Source: Dillenia suffruticosa
Lineage: Eukaryota; Streptophyta; Magnoliopsida; Dilleniales; Dilleniaceae
Assembly (NCBI GenBank): GCA_033439265.1
Contig: JAVTVX010000024.1
Span: 9,159,001-9,223,000 of the forward strand
Length of the DNA stretch: 64,000 nt
Direction of reading: 5' to 3'
Shown here: in pieces, positions 34,904 to 47,200 of the stretch
How the letters are laid out: each line of letters begins with the position of its first letter
How positions within the stretch are numbered: the first letter of the stretch is position 1
Notes under the pieces: generated by a model
Told to the model about the DNA's origin: nothing
The model's input: the letters and a program-made list of their open reading frames with translations, nothing else
The model's database searches: none
Position numbers and translations under genes: made by a program

Positions 34904-36286
34904 TGGTGAGTGTCAATCCAACCAAAAATAAAAATACTTACTTCACCAAAGATGAGTCTAGGGTGAGTAAGATTGTATTCACAGAGAATGATAGATTTAT
35001 CTCTTTTAAGAAAAATAAAAATGTGGGGGGTTTGAGAAAATTATCTAAAACATAACAATTTAAATCAAACAATGAGAATATTAGAGCAAGACAATAAAAT
35101 AACTTCAATTAAAAGAATTAATATCAATGATAATATCCGAGTTATTTCCACTTGATATGTTTGATTGATTATCGATACAAAAATTACTCAATATTATGTG
35201 AATAAATTGGTTATAGCAGTTAAATACCACAAAACGATCAATCTCTCCTTACTTCTTCAGTAATCAAGATACCATCATTAATTATTTCCCTAATCGAAAG
35301 ATAATCCAAGAGACTCTTATTGGATTTAGTGTTCCAACAATATTACGATCTAGAAATACCTAATTCTAACTAATAAATTCTAATCTGGATTTATTTAAAT
35401 TAGATTATCTAATCTCTTGATATAAGTTCTACCGCTTGCAGGCCTTATAACTATGTCAATTACCACTCTATTAAAAACATACAAATCTTGCTATTTTTAA
35501 ATAGTTGTAAACTATTCTAGAGTTATTAAGCATAGACATCTATTTAATAATCCCAAAACAATCATAAACATTAAACATAGAGATTAAATAGATACCCACA
35601 AATATCAAGCAAATAAAATCATTTAAATCTCACAATTATCATTCATCAAGACTTTAATAATCCTTTGACTAAAAAATAAATTAAACTGAATTCATAATAA
35701 AAGAAAACTCACAAATAATATTATTGCTTCTAAAGAATGAAGAATAACAAGGTAAACTTCACTTCCCTGCTGCAGCCTTTAGCCTCCCTCTGGTTTTTTT
35801 TTTTAAGACAAGAAAACAATGTATATATATCCATTATGGGGAGAGTCGACTGTAACCCTAAAGGAAGGGTAAAATCTTCCTATTTTTACCTTAGTAAAAT
35901 TATTCAAAATACTTTCTAAAATTGAATGAAATATCCTAAGAAATAAAATTCTAAAATCTTCAAATAAAAGAAAATCCTAAATAAAATGTTTTTGACATTT
36001 AAAATTTTCCAAAATTTCACACTCCTAAATATTATGAATGAAGAAAAAAATCTTCAAAAGTCTCATATTTCTCTTTGAATTCAGTGTGCCCACGTGCTAA
36101 TGAAAGGTCACTTATGTCTGCTCTTTCATCCTTGCATAATTGCTCCAATTAAGCCTTTTTTTCTTCATATTTCTCCATGCCTCTCTTCCGACCAATTTGG
36201 CATATCAATCACCACAATTAGTGTAATATTTTCTCAAAATAATGCAAATATCAATTATAAATACTACACTTATTTTATTCCTATCA
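34904..36286 (-). repeat. Athila 5' LTR
   Basis: Length 1,383 bp, bordered by the primer site on the inner side and TTTCC on the outer side. Near 36,000 it shows the uninterrupted sequence corresponding to the CACTA insertion site in the other LTR. Confidence 0.93.
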
Positions 36287-36291
36287 TTTCC

Positions 36292-37110
36292 TTTTTAAAA
36301 TTTCTTATTAGTAAATAAAAACTAAATATGGATTAGAAAATTAGAATTAAAAAGTAAGAAATATTTGTTATTACCGAATAGAAGCTCAAAAATATTTTAG
36401 TATAACAAACTGCCCCAAAACATAGATAACTTCCCAACGTGCATCACACCATCGCAAGATAATAGACTTAAATAAAATTCAACATATCAAATCCTCCCCC
36501 AAAGCCTGGGGTTATATTATTTCAAAACTAACAATTCTTAAAATATAAATAATATGATAAACTAATTTAAACATGAATGGGTCAAATGTCTAAAACTCGA
36601 CTACATGTTTTTTAGACCTTTATTCATCTCCAAGGATGTAGGTGCTATCCATAAACTCTTTGTGCTTACGTCTCATGAAATGTGGAATGGGATAAATATG
36701 AAGGTTTTACTTGTGAAAGCTAAACAAAGGATAAAAGGCATGATGTATCATATAAATATGAAATAATAAACTGAAAATCATTTTAATACAATTATCTGAA
36801 TCATGAGTATAAAATATGAACATTTTTCAAAATCATTCCATAATTCCAAATGCACATAAGTACGTCCCTTAAATGAGACATCATCTAATGGTATCTAGCA
36901 GTTGGTCCACTTACTTGTGGCTGCTGCTCACCCCACATCTAGTTAACAACACTCTAAACATCATATAAACCAACACGACTAATAAAAGTCATACATCATA
37001 TATCAAATAGATTATGCCGTATGTTCCGACCCCAAGCATATAACATAATCATAATATGATATCAAAATATTATATTAGGGGGAAAGTGAGTAAAATCTGA
37101 AGAAATAACT
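36292..37110. other. Unassigned, possibly a gypsy LTR fragment
   Basis: No ORF is convincing. Read on the minus strand, 37,070-36,640 has the style of chromovirus LTR sequence (a GTAAGTGGACC stretch preceded by GAGCAGCAGCC). I see no paired copy, primer site or target duplication. This flank was continuous with 20,871-23,545 before the Athila insertion. Confidence 0.35.
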
Positions 37111-38682
37111 TGTAACAATCTAGAAGGATTGAATATCTTATTCTAACACTTTTTAATTTTTCTAGATTTAGAAGAAGATTGAAAAAAGAATAAGAATGAT
37201 CGATACAAAGAATTTATAATGGTTCCATCTTCCTCAATGTACGCCCACCCCTAAGTTTCACCTGGATTTTCAATTCACTACTTTTCCAAAATAATACATA
37301 ATTAACTTATCCAGGTACTAGTAAGACCTCACAAGTTTTTGTCAAACACTCCCCACTAGTTTGGATGGGAACTAGCAAATCTAGAGCTATCATGTTTTAC
37401 TCAATACACTTTGAATGTCCAAACTAATGAAATCCTTACTTCTGGTCTTTACAATATTTGAAAGTGAAACAGATGTATAATGAATGAAGTTTCAACTTCT
37501 GATATATCATTAAAGCACACAACCCACTATATAATATAAATAGTGTTTCTCTCATGTTCAAATCACCTCTCTTCTTCTCTTTAAGTGTTGTACTTATATT
37601 GCTAAAGTTGACGTAATCGTTGGACCTTCAGAGTTAGCCATTGCAAGTGATTAAGCTAATTCAAGATTCATTTAATGCTCGAACAAAATTTTTTGAATAA
37701 TTAGTTGTTATTTACAATGAGTTAACTTATTCTTTCTTTAGGTTGACTAATTTTTGAATTCTTTAAGATTTTTTGCTAGTGTAGGTTGACTTGATATACA
37801 TGGTAAGTCAACTTGTGATGCATTCTACTTCAATGTTTTCTTATTTTTTGCTTACATAAGTCGACATATGCTCTTTTGTGCTTCATGTTGACACCTCTCT
37901 ACTTTATATTGACTTAACTTTTTGTTAGTTTTAGTGTTCCTGAGTCTTTCACCATTGGGTTGACTCGTGATCTTATCAGGTCGACTTTTGTTTTCTTCAA
38001 GTTGACTCTAACTTGGTTCAGGTTGACTCCCTTTACCTCAAGTTGACTTGTTTTTTTATTATCCTTAGTGTTCCTCAAGTCTTTTGATTTGAGTAATTTG
38101 AGCAATTCTAGGTAAGTCTAATCTTGATGATTCTTAATAACGTAGATTCTGAGTCATTCTGATTTGGTTTGATCTTAAGTAGTATAGATCCTGAGCAGTG
38201 ATCATGCATGGTGGTTGAGTGTATTAAGTGTGTCTAAGCAGGTTAGTTGAACAGATCAATCATGTCAACTTTCTTTTACTTCTAGTTGAATCATCTCATG
38301 TTCAGGTTGACTTGCAATTGCTTCTAAACTTGTCGACTTCTCTTACTCTGTCATCTATTCTTATCAAAGTTCTTATCTATTCTGGTCATCAGAATTCTCT
38401 CAACTTATATTCAATCATGTATTACTATTACTCTTAGAATTGTTTAGTTCTGATCATGTCCTTCTTGAATAGTTTCAAATGTTTTTAGGCTAGTTGACTT
38501 GTGTTTTTATTCGGTTTATTGCATTTGTTCCTTACTTAACTCCTTGCCTTGTTACTTCTTTCTTAATTCAATTAAAAATATTAAAATCATACATTTTAGA
38601 TCATTGTTGCATATATTATCCTATCATGTGTTATGTTTTTGGTTGTTTCTTTGTTTTCAAGTGTTTTAAATTTGGGAAAATT

Positions 38683-39750
38683 CACTACTAATAGCGATAG
38701 ATTTACGATGGATTAACGAGGGACGAGTTACTAACAAATTAGCGACAGATTAACAATGAAAATTAGTTATGAAAATATTTCCGTCGCTACTCCAATTTTC
38801 ATTGCTAATCCGTCACTGATAGTGGATCACGAAAAAAAATAAAAATTAAAAAAAAAAAAGGAAAACTATAAGCAATAGATTTTTTAGCAATGGAAAAATC
38901 CGTCACTGATAGTAGACCATGGTAAAAAATAAAAATTAAAAAAAAAAAAAAAACTATTAATAACAGATTAACGACAAAAAATTTCCGTTGCTAATAGTAT
39001 TCAAAGGAAAAAAAAATTTAAAAGGAACTATCAGCAATGGAAATTTTTTGTCGCTAATAGTTCCTTTTTATTTTTTTTATTTTTTCTTTTCTTTTATTAT
39101 TTTATAATTATTTTATTATTTTATTATTTTATTTTATTTTTTATTTTATTATTTTATAATTCTTTTATTATATTTTTTTTCTTTATTTTTTATTTTTTTA
39201 TTTTATTATGTGAGAGTGAGATAAATATTACAAAAAAAGTGAGAGTTAGATAATAATAATAAAAAAAATACTTTACAAAATGTATTATGGTCCAATGGTT
39301 GTAGCACTCAAATATCGCCGCCTATACTCAAGTTCGATTCCGGGTGAAGACAATTTTCGCAAAAAAAAATGAAGCAGGAGGGTCGCACGGGGGTAGGGGC
39401 ATAGGCAGGCGTGTGCAAGAGCGCGGCAAAAAATTTTCGTCACTAATAGTTTTACATACTGACTAATATCAGCGACAGATTAGCGATAGAATTTTTCCGT
39501 CGCTAATCTCTCGCTGATAGTTTTACATATTGTCTGTTATTAGCGATGGATTAGTAATAGATTTTATAGCGATGGAATTTTTCTGTCGTTAATCTATCGG
39601 TGATAGTTTAACAACGGATAATTTCTATCAGTAATATTTAGCGATGAGGTTTTCAGCGACGAAATTTTCCATCGCTAATAGTTTTTAGGACAGAATTTTT
39701 AGTATCAGCGATGGATATTTCCATCGCTGATACCATATTTTCTAGTAGTG
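38683..39750. mobile_element. Second non-autonomous CACTA element
   Basis: The right end is the complement of CACTACTAGAAAATATGG and the left end begins CACTACTAATAGCG. The 3-bp direct repeats ATT flank it exactly (38,680-38,682 and 39,751-39,753). Subterminal TAGCGACGGA- and CCGTCGCTAA-type motifs alternate in both orientations. The middle (39,060-39,260) is a T/A-rich run, followed by a GC-rich patch with a tRNA-like segment. It is the same family as 24,664-25,583, with no coding capacity. Confidence 0.88.
39287..39352 (+). other. tRNA-like segment inside the CACTA element
   Basis: TGGTCCAATGGTTGTAGCAC resembles an RNA polymerase III A box region, and AGTTCGATTCCGG about 35 bases later resembles a B box with its T loop TTCGATT. 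The T stem is damaged and I cannot pair a full acceptor stem, so this is a tRNA-derived relic and not a working tRNA. The related CACTA copy has a weaker version at 25,276-25,335 (AGGTTCGATGC). Confidence 0.6.
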
Positions 39751-40974
39751 ATTGACGTTTTGTGTTTAGGTCGATTAGTACACATGTTTTATGAATTCTA
39801 TTTTCAAGAAAGTCAACTCATGCATATAACAAGTCAACTTGTGCACTTAAGCATTTTCAAGCAAGTTGACTTACTTTCTCCCTAGGTCGACTTGTGCTTA
39901 GATTGTGCAGGCTCAACATCTTTCAGATTTCATGTAGGTCAACTTACAACATAAATAAGTCGACTAATACTTAAGCTTACTTGAGATTTTTCTAAATTAA
40001 TTTTGTGCAAGTCGACTTGTGTTACATATGGATCGAATTAGGCTTAAACATTTCCTAGATTTTTTTAGGTGTAGATTATGCAAGTCGACTTGTGAACCAA
40101 GGTGAGTCAACTTGACCTTAAGCACTTGTGCCTGTGACTCAATTTATGTCTAATATTCTTAAATATTTCTAAATATCAAAGTTGTCGATTGACTTACGAT
40201 TTGATTAGGTCGATTTGAAGATATGCAACTTCACTAATTTATGTGAATCGACGTATGGAGGGTGTAGGTCGATTTGTGTGTTTCTTTACTTGTTTTCTTT
40301 TCTAAACTTTAACTACTCAGGTCAACTCATGTTTTTAGTAGGTTGATTTACTCTAATTTTGTATCATCAGATCTCAAATTTTCAACGATTACATTTTAAG
40401 TTTTTACTTGTTAGAGCTTCATACTTTTTAAATTCTCAACTACGCTATTGTTATATTCGTTGGATAAATCGACTTGTGTTTTGGACAAGTCACTTGTTCT
40501 TTAAAATTAACTTTGATCTTTTTCACATAATGTTTTTCAAGCCTTGATTTCCTAGATGAGTCAACTTGACTAACATACTATCTAAATTCAGAATGTTACA
40601 CCACTAGGCGAGTCAACTTGATTTCTACTTAAGTCGACTTGAGTAAATTACTGTTTAAGTTCAAAGTTTGATCTATAGTAAGTCAGTTGACTTAGTTTAC
40701 ATGTAAGTTGAACTGTTTAACATACTATTTTCATCTAATGGGTCTATTCCTATTGGTAAGTCGACTTGCTTCATGTTTAAGTCGACTTGTTTAGTCATTC
40801 TATCTTTCTTAAAGTATTGAACTAAACTTGACGACTCAACTTGTTTTATGCGTAAGTTGCCTTGTTTAGTTTTGTGACTTAAATATATGACTTTATGTAT
40901 TCCTAAACTTAGTATAATTTAATCCAAATCAATTTTTCATTAATCTAATCTAATTTTGCTCATCATCAAACTTA

Positions 40975-43040
40975 GTGCCCGCTTGGTAGGGTTTTTTTTT
41001 TTAGTTTCTCTTCTTCTAATATGGAGAAGTAGAAATTAATAGTTTTTAAAATGAAGTTAAAAATAAATTAAAAACTGTTTGATACTTCTAACTTTTAAAC
41101 TGTTTATATACTCATTTTTATAAATTAGTTATTTGATAAAACAATTTTTATAAATTCTATTTTTAATAAAATTACCATAAAGGGTATACACATAAAACAT
41201 AATTTTTTCTCCTCATCATCGATTGATTAAAAATTGATATATTGACATTTTAAAAATAAAATGTATAAATATTAATAATTAAAATAAAAATATATTGATT
41301 ATTTTTCTAAACAATTAAAATCAAATATTTATAAATATAAAATCATTTTTACATGACATAAAAAATTAAGAAATTCGAAAATAATATAGATCATATATTT
41401 ATATTTTTCATCAATGCAGCTGTTATTTTATTGTGAACTCTATTCATGTAACTATCACTCACTTCTCTTCTATAAGTAGATAAACTCACTTCTTCATCGA
41501 TTTTTCTTTCATTCTCAAACTCTAAAGTGTAATTGGGTGACGATTGCATCTATCAAACTCCTCATCTTTGTCACAATTTCGAATGAAGTTATGGAGTGTT
41601 GTATTTGTAACAATGATCTTCTCTTGTGTCACCAATGGAATTGGCTTCATATCCTTTAAAATATGTCACATATTCTTCCAAACTCCAATCGTTCATTTTA
41701 CGATATTTCTAGTGAAGAATATGCATGGTTAAATATTTTTTCTTTACTTTGTGGCCGGCTGCATCCCTTAAAATTAGGAATCTGATATCTCTCACCTTTA
41801 CAGGGTGCTAGATACCCTTTCATGTTAGGATATTCAGCATCCACAACATAACATTTATCTACAAAATATAATAATATATTTGATTAGTAGTTAATTTAAA
41901 AAAAAAATCATTTCAATATTTGGATAAAGTATAAATAAAATTATACCTTTTAGTGGATGAGGGAACACACTTTTCATTTCTTTTATTACACTTGAAAGAA
42001 TTCTGTTGTCATGTATAGGACCAGACCAACCAACAATAGTAAAAGTAAATAATTTGTCAAAGTTGCACACTATCATGACATTTTGTGTCGGAACTCCCTT
42101 TTGACCAATGAAATGAATTTGATCATTGGCAAAAGGAATAGTAGGTATATGTGTGCCATCTATAGCACCATTACATCCTTTAACATAAGGTCAATATCTA
42201 CTATCATCTTTAATTTTGGTTGGAACTTCTTTAAATTCAAAATCTGAAGTTGTTATGACTTCCTTAGCTAACAAACATAAAACCTCTAAAATTTTAGCAA
42301 ACTTCCTACTTATAGTCTCTCACAATTTTCCAAATTTATTTTGGATATTACAATTTGTTTGACGGTGTCCACAAGTCCAAAGAAATATAGCCACTACCTC
42401 TAATTCTGTCATATCTTTAGATGATTGTAACCATCCCTTACTTTTCAATAAATTTGTAAGTTTTAATACAACATGTGGTTCCATTCTAAAGATTCTATAA
42501 CATTCACCTGGAGTGATAATGGTTTCCCGAACCCAATTCCAACATCTCCGCATCATTAAAGTCCACCGGACCATAACAAGAAATATCGCATGTTTATTAT
42601 CATTTAAACACAAGGTCTTAGCTTTTCCCACATTCTGAAGTGTTCAATTACTAGTCTCCTATTAATCAATCCTAGGGAAGCATAGCACCACCTCTTCCAT
42701 AACTCTATTCACCAGATTCCTATAAGAATTAGTTAATGTGGACAACAATGTATAATGTAGGACTCATTTAATAAGCTTTCCAAAAAATAAGATTCAGAAC
42801 AGAGAGAGAAGTTACTTTTACCTCAAAAAAGGGCAAATCAAGCAGCACCAATGCTTTTACACAAGCATCACTAGCAATGTAGCAATTGCAAGGCAAGCAC
42901 AGCAAAGAAAAAAAAAAGAAAGAGAAAGAGAAAGAGAGACAGAACGGAATTTTTCTTCAAAATGAGGGCATAAACGAGATAAAAAATTTAAACTTCCATA
43001 AAAGCTAGCGTGTTTTAAAATGGAGAAGCAAATTTTCCTT
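40975..43040 (-). mobile_element. PIF/Harbinger transposon, right end unclear
   Basis: The left end GTGCCCGCTTGGTAGGG follows directly on a TTA (40,972-40,974), the target site typical of PIF/Harbinger elements. A transposase remnant lies inside on the minus strand. I cannot find the complementary terminal repeat on the right, and the limit at about 43,040 is only where the AT-rich 5' leader and a GA-rich run (42,900-42,950) end. The element seems truncated. Confidence 0.7.
41545..42631 (-). pseudogene. Harbinger transposase (DDE_Tnp_4)
   Basis: The N-terminal part (42,631-42,320) holds C-Y-R-I-F-R-M-E and E-L-E-V-V-A-I-F-L-W-T-C-G-H, the helix-turn-helix-like region of plant Harbinger nucleases. 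The first catalytic Asp is in G-A-I-D-G-T-H-I-P (about 42,170-42,146) and the second in G-W-S-G-P-I-H-D-N-R-I-L (42,030-41,995). A short intron is likely between about 41,946 and 41,859 (GTATAA donor, TTTTGTAG acceptor); after it comes C-Y-V-V-D-A-E-Y-P-N. The third catalytic position near 41,710 reads R-N-I-V-K-stop-T, where families have an Glu-Arg pair, so the catalytic Glu is Lys. Further stops and frameshifts occur. The partner Myb-like protein of this superfamily is not present. Confidence 0.85.
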
Positions 43041-44204
43041 TGAGATGTATTCCTGTATTGTATGAACGTTTTAGTTTATTTTTCCAACTTTTAGATGTTT
43101 TCTTAATTTTGATTTAGGTTTGTTCAACTACTCTTTTTATTTATTGTTGTGGTGATTACGGGAAGGTTAGTGTTTATTGCCCGTGGTTTTGGCAACTTAT
43201 AACTTCGCAGGCACTCACTTCTAATGATATTTTTACAGAGGTGGCTCTCTCGGCGTTTCCATGGAAACCAAGGTACAGGACTGCTTATGGAGCTATTGCG
43301 AACTATCGACCTCCAACGAGTACCAAATTGCAGAACTATGGAGCGCTTGCAGAAGAACTACCAAAGTACGGAACTGGTTCTGGAGCTATTGCTGAATTGA
43401 GAAGGTTGATGGAGGGCTATCAAAGTACAAAACAGAACTATTAAAGTGTATAGCTACTTATGGGTCCAATTTTACTCATTGTTGTTTTCTTTGTGTTATG
43501 AGGTTTGGTTGTGATTCTTGCCCTTGTCCTCTATGGACACGTGTGTAATCCACAGAGTGTTATCTTATCAGGCTTTTTGCACTTTTACTTCTCTTGTTGT
43601 TAATGATTTAGAGAGTTTTTTTTATTATTTTTTCCCTTTGTCTAGGATTTTCCTTTTTTTGTTTTCCGCTTCCAAGTATGTTAGCTTTAAAGAATTGAGT
43701 TGACTCAATTGAGTGTGTTCACAGTGTTTCTCCTTCTATTTTATGTCCTATAGAGACAAGAAGTTATTATGCCGTTATAAAAAAAAAAGGTAGTTCTGCA
43801 TTTGCTAATTAGTTCCATCTGATTAGTGGTGATGCTGTGTGCCATTCCAAAAAAATAAAAAAGAAAAAAGAAAAAAAGTGAGAAAGAGTGGCTCTGCATG
43901 CATGCCATTAAAAAAAAGGATGGTTCTGCATTGTACAAAACTTCCGGATTACAAGGCTATCGAAGTGTAGAACTATGATTTCAGATTTTCTCAAATTTTT
44001 AAATATCCAGATATTAATATTTAGGTGTTTCGTGTTTGGGATTATTTTTTACATTATAAAAATATTTTAATGTTTAGTTTGGCTCCCTTCATCGCATTCA
44101 AAAAAAAAATTTGTCTGCATGTGGTTCTCCTAGAGTTTGGAGATCTGGTGCACTTCGATAGTTGTGCTCATTCCATTTCGTTCAGAGTTTGGTGGTTCTA
44201 CATA
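43041..44204. repeat. Mixed repeat with A-rich tails leading into the palindrome block
   Basis: The first part (43,240-43,440) already contains GCAGAACTATGGAGC- and ACGGAACTGGTTCTG-like sequence of the block to the right. A 67-codon plus-strand frame there is a product of that repeat. Three A-rich tails follow a GCC-ATT-like sequence at about 43,770-43,788, 43,840-43,878 and 43,906-43,918, each followed by GTTCTGCAT or CTCTGCAT. These look like retroposon 3' ends, but no body is recognisable. Confidence 0.5.
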
Positions 44205-47200
44205 GGGTAGAACGACCATAGTTCTACATAGTGCAGAACTACCATCGTTCTGCATGGCGCGGGACTGCTCGGTGGTTCTGCATAGTGGAGGACTATTTGG
44301 TCATCCTGCACAGCGCAGAATTACTATGAGGTTCTACATTGTGCAGAACTACGATGGTTTTGCATGGTGCAGAACTTCTTTGTGGTTCTGCATGGTACGG
44401 AACTGGCAATACTTTTACTAAAAAAATATATGATTATACTAAAGATATCAAAAAATTTTAAAATGAATGATGTATAATAAATTTGCTATGATATTTGCTA
44501 TAATATTCGTTTATTATATATTTAAATAGAACTACCAAACACTAAAGAATTTCTACAACTACAATTACACATAACTACAACTACAGAAGACTCGTAAGAA
44601 TCGCAGAACTACTTTGTAAAGCAGAACTATGCATATCACCTTATTCGAATATTCAAGTTTTTTGGATATTAAAAATAATTTGTTTAGATATTTGATTTTT
44701 ATTTAAATAAAATATTAAATTTTAACATAAGATGTGAAAATATTTAAAAAAAAATTGTTTAAACATTTGATATTTATTTAACTTTCCATCCTTTCCATCT
44801 TATCGGCAACCTTCTTTAAATTTCTTTAAATTTAAAATTTTAGGTACGGTCTTTAAATTTAAGATTTTATGTGTTTTTTAGATTTAGATTATTAAATATT
44901 ACACTTCAGACTTAATATTTATATAATTTAATTTTTACACAGTTATTAATATTATCCATATATTGTTTTCATTTTAATTGAGGATATTTAATGTTAAGTG
45001 TTTATTTAGGTATTAAAGAGTGTATATAATAGAAAAACAAACAATTAAAATTATGCTTTAAATAAATATCAAAACTCCTTGCACAAAATTGTGGTTCTGC
45101 GATCAGCGGAACCACATGGTGGTTCTACGGAGCGCAGACGACATGGAGGTTCTGCGGAGCGGAGAACTGCAGAACTACTATGTGGTTCTGCATCATGCAG
45201 GAGTACGATGGTTCTGCATCTTGCAGAACTTCTTTGTGGTTTTGCATAGTACGGAACTGGCAATACTTTTACTAAAAAAATATATGATTATACTAAAGAT
45301 ATCAAAAAATTTTGAAATGAACGATGTGTAATAAATTTGCTATGATATTTGCTACAATATTTGTATATTATATATTTAAATAGAAGTACCAAACACCGAA
45401 AAATCTCTACAATTGCAACTACACAGAACTACAACTGTAGAAGAATCGCAAGAATCGCAGAACTACTTTGTAAAGTAGAACTATGCATATCGCCTTATTC
45501 GAATATTCAGGTTTTTTGAATATTAAAAATAATTTGTTTAGACATTTGATATTTATTTAAATAAAATATAAAATTGTAACGTAAAATGTGAAAATATTAA
45601 AAATAATTTGATTAGACATTTGATATTTATTTAGCTTTCTATCATTTCCATCTTATCGGCAACCTTCTTCAAATTTCTTTAAATTTAAATGTTTAGTTAC
45701 GGTCTTTAAATTTAAGATTTTATGTGTTTTTTAAATTTAGATTATTGAATATTATACTTTCAAATTAATATTTATATAATTTAATTTTTATACAGACATT
45801 AATGTTATCCATATGTTTTTTTTTCATTTTAATTGAGGATATTTAATGTTAAATGTTTATTTAAATATTAAAATAATGTGTATAATAGAAAAACAAACAA
45901 TTAAAATTATAATTTAAAAAAAATCAGGACTCCTTGCACTGAACTATGGTTGTGCTACTAGCAGAACCATGTGGTGGTTCTGCGGAGCGCAGACGACGTT
46001 GAGGTTCTGCAGAACGGAGAACCATAGGACTTCTATGTGGTTCTGCATCGTGCAGAACTATGATAGTTCTACATGATGCAAAACTTCTTTGTGGTTCTAC
46101 ATGGTACAGAACTAGCAATACTTTTACTAAAATAATATATGATTATACGAAAGATATCAAAAAATTTTGAAATGAATGATGTATAATAAATTTGTTATAA
46201 TCTTTGCTATAATATTTGTATGGTCTATATTTAAATAGAACTATCGAACACTGAGAAATCTCTACAACTGCAACTACACAGAACTACAACTACAGAAGAA
46301 TCGCAAGAATCACAGAACTACTTTGTAAAGCAAAGCCATGTATATCACCTTATTCGAATGAGTTTTTTTGAATATCAAAAATAATTTGTTTAGACATTTG
46401 ATATTTATTTAACTTTCTATCCTTTCCATCTTATCAGCAACCTTCTTTAGATTTCTTTCAATTTAAAATTTTAGTTGCAATCTTTAAATTTAAGATTTTA
46501 TGTGTTTTTTAGATTTAGATTATTAAATATTACACTTTCAAATTAATATTATATAATTTAATTTTTACACAGACATAAATATTATCCAGATATTTTTTCA
46601 TTTTGATTGAGGATATTTAATGTTAAATGTTTATTTAAATATTAAAGTAGTGTGTATAATAGAAAAACAAACAATTAAAATTATAATTTAAAAAATATTA
46701 GGACTCCTTGCATAGAACTATAGTTCTGCGATCAGCGGAACGTCGTGGTGACGTGGCAATTCTACAGAGCGGAGAACCACATTGTCGTTCTACGAAGTTC
46801 AAAACATCGCAGTACTGGTGGTTTTACGCATAACTACTAAAAAATTTTAAAAACCATAAAAAGATAAAACAAGAGTAAACAGTGAAATTTATTAATGTCT
46901 ACATATTTACGTTACGTATTTAAATATTTTTATTCTTATCAAAATTTAGATTGCATATTAATATTCATGAGTTTTAGTTTTGGTTTGTTATTTTATATTT
47001 TAAAATTTTATGTTACAATTAACGTTTTATTCAAAACTCTAATTTCAAAAGACTTGGGATAGACAAGAGTTAGATCCGTAAAGTTTTTAGATAAACAATA
47101 ATTCTTAAAATGATTGAAATTCAAATTTAAAAACTTTATGATTGAATACCAACCAAAAGAATAGTTAATTTGCTCTACGAAATATTTAAATAATTCAATT

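Larger units (their letters stand above)
23551..36286 (-). mobile_element. Athila-type Ty3/gypsy retrotransposon, structurally complete
   Basis: A 12.7-kb minus-strand element bounded by LTRs that start TGGTGAGTG and end CCTATCA on the plus strand. The direct repeats TTTCC at 23,546-23,550 and 36,287-36,291 are identical. Internal order from right to left: tRNA-Asp-type primer site, gag, protease, RT, RNase H, integrase, a hairpin array, envelope-like ORF, polypurine tract. The integrase after RNase H makes it gypsy; the primer site and third ORF point to the Athila branch. Over the first 170 or so aligned LTR bases I count about 21 differences, mostly transitions, so it is old. All ORFs are broken, so the element cannot be autonomous. 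Confidence 0.93.
37111..40968 (-). repeat. Sirevirus-like solo LTR, split by a CACTA element
   Basis: It starts TGTAACAATCTAGAAGG and soon shows a GAATTTATAATGGTTCCAT block that parallels the start of the Sirevirus LTRs at 1,415 and 16,407. It ends CTCATCATCA, like their outer ends. Without the CACTA insertion it is about 2.8 kb. It is filled with AAGTCGACTTG and AGGTTGACTTG variants, many of them perfect AAGTCGACTT palindromes. No gag or pol is attached. The flanks TAACT and AACTT are only an offset match, so the target duplication is uncertain. Confidence 0.65.

Noticed and set aside
39287-39352. Functional tRNA gene
   Set aside because: A/B-box-like sequence is present, but the T stem is damaged and no acceptor stem pairs; it lies inside a transposon.
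43241-43444. 67-codon plus-strand ORF
   Set aside because: Built from GCAGAACTATGGAGC-type units of the palindrome repeat, with no conserved domain.
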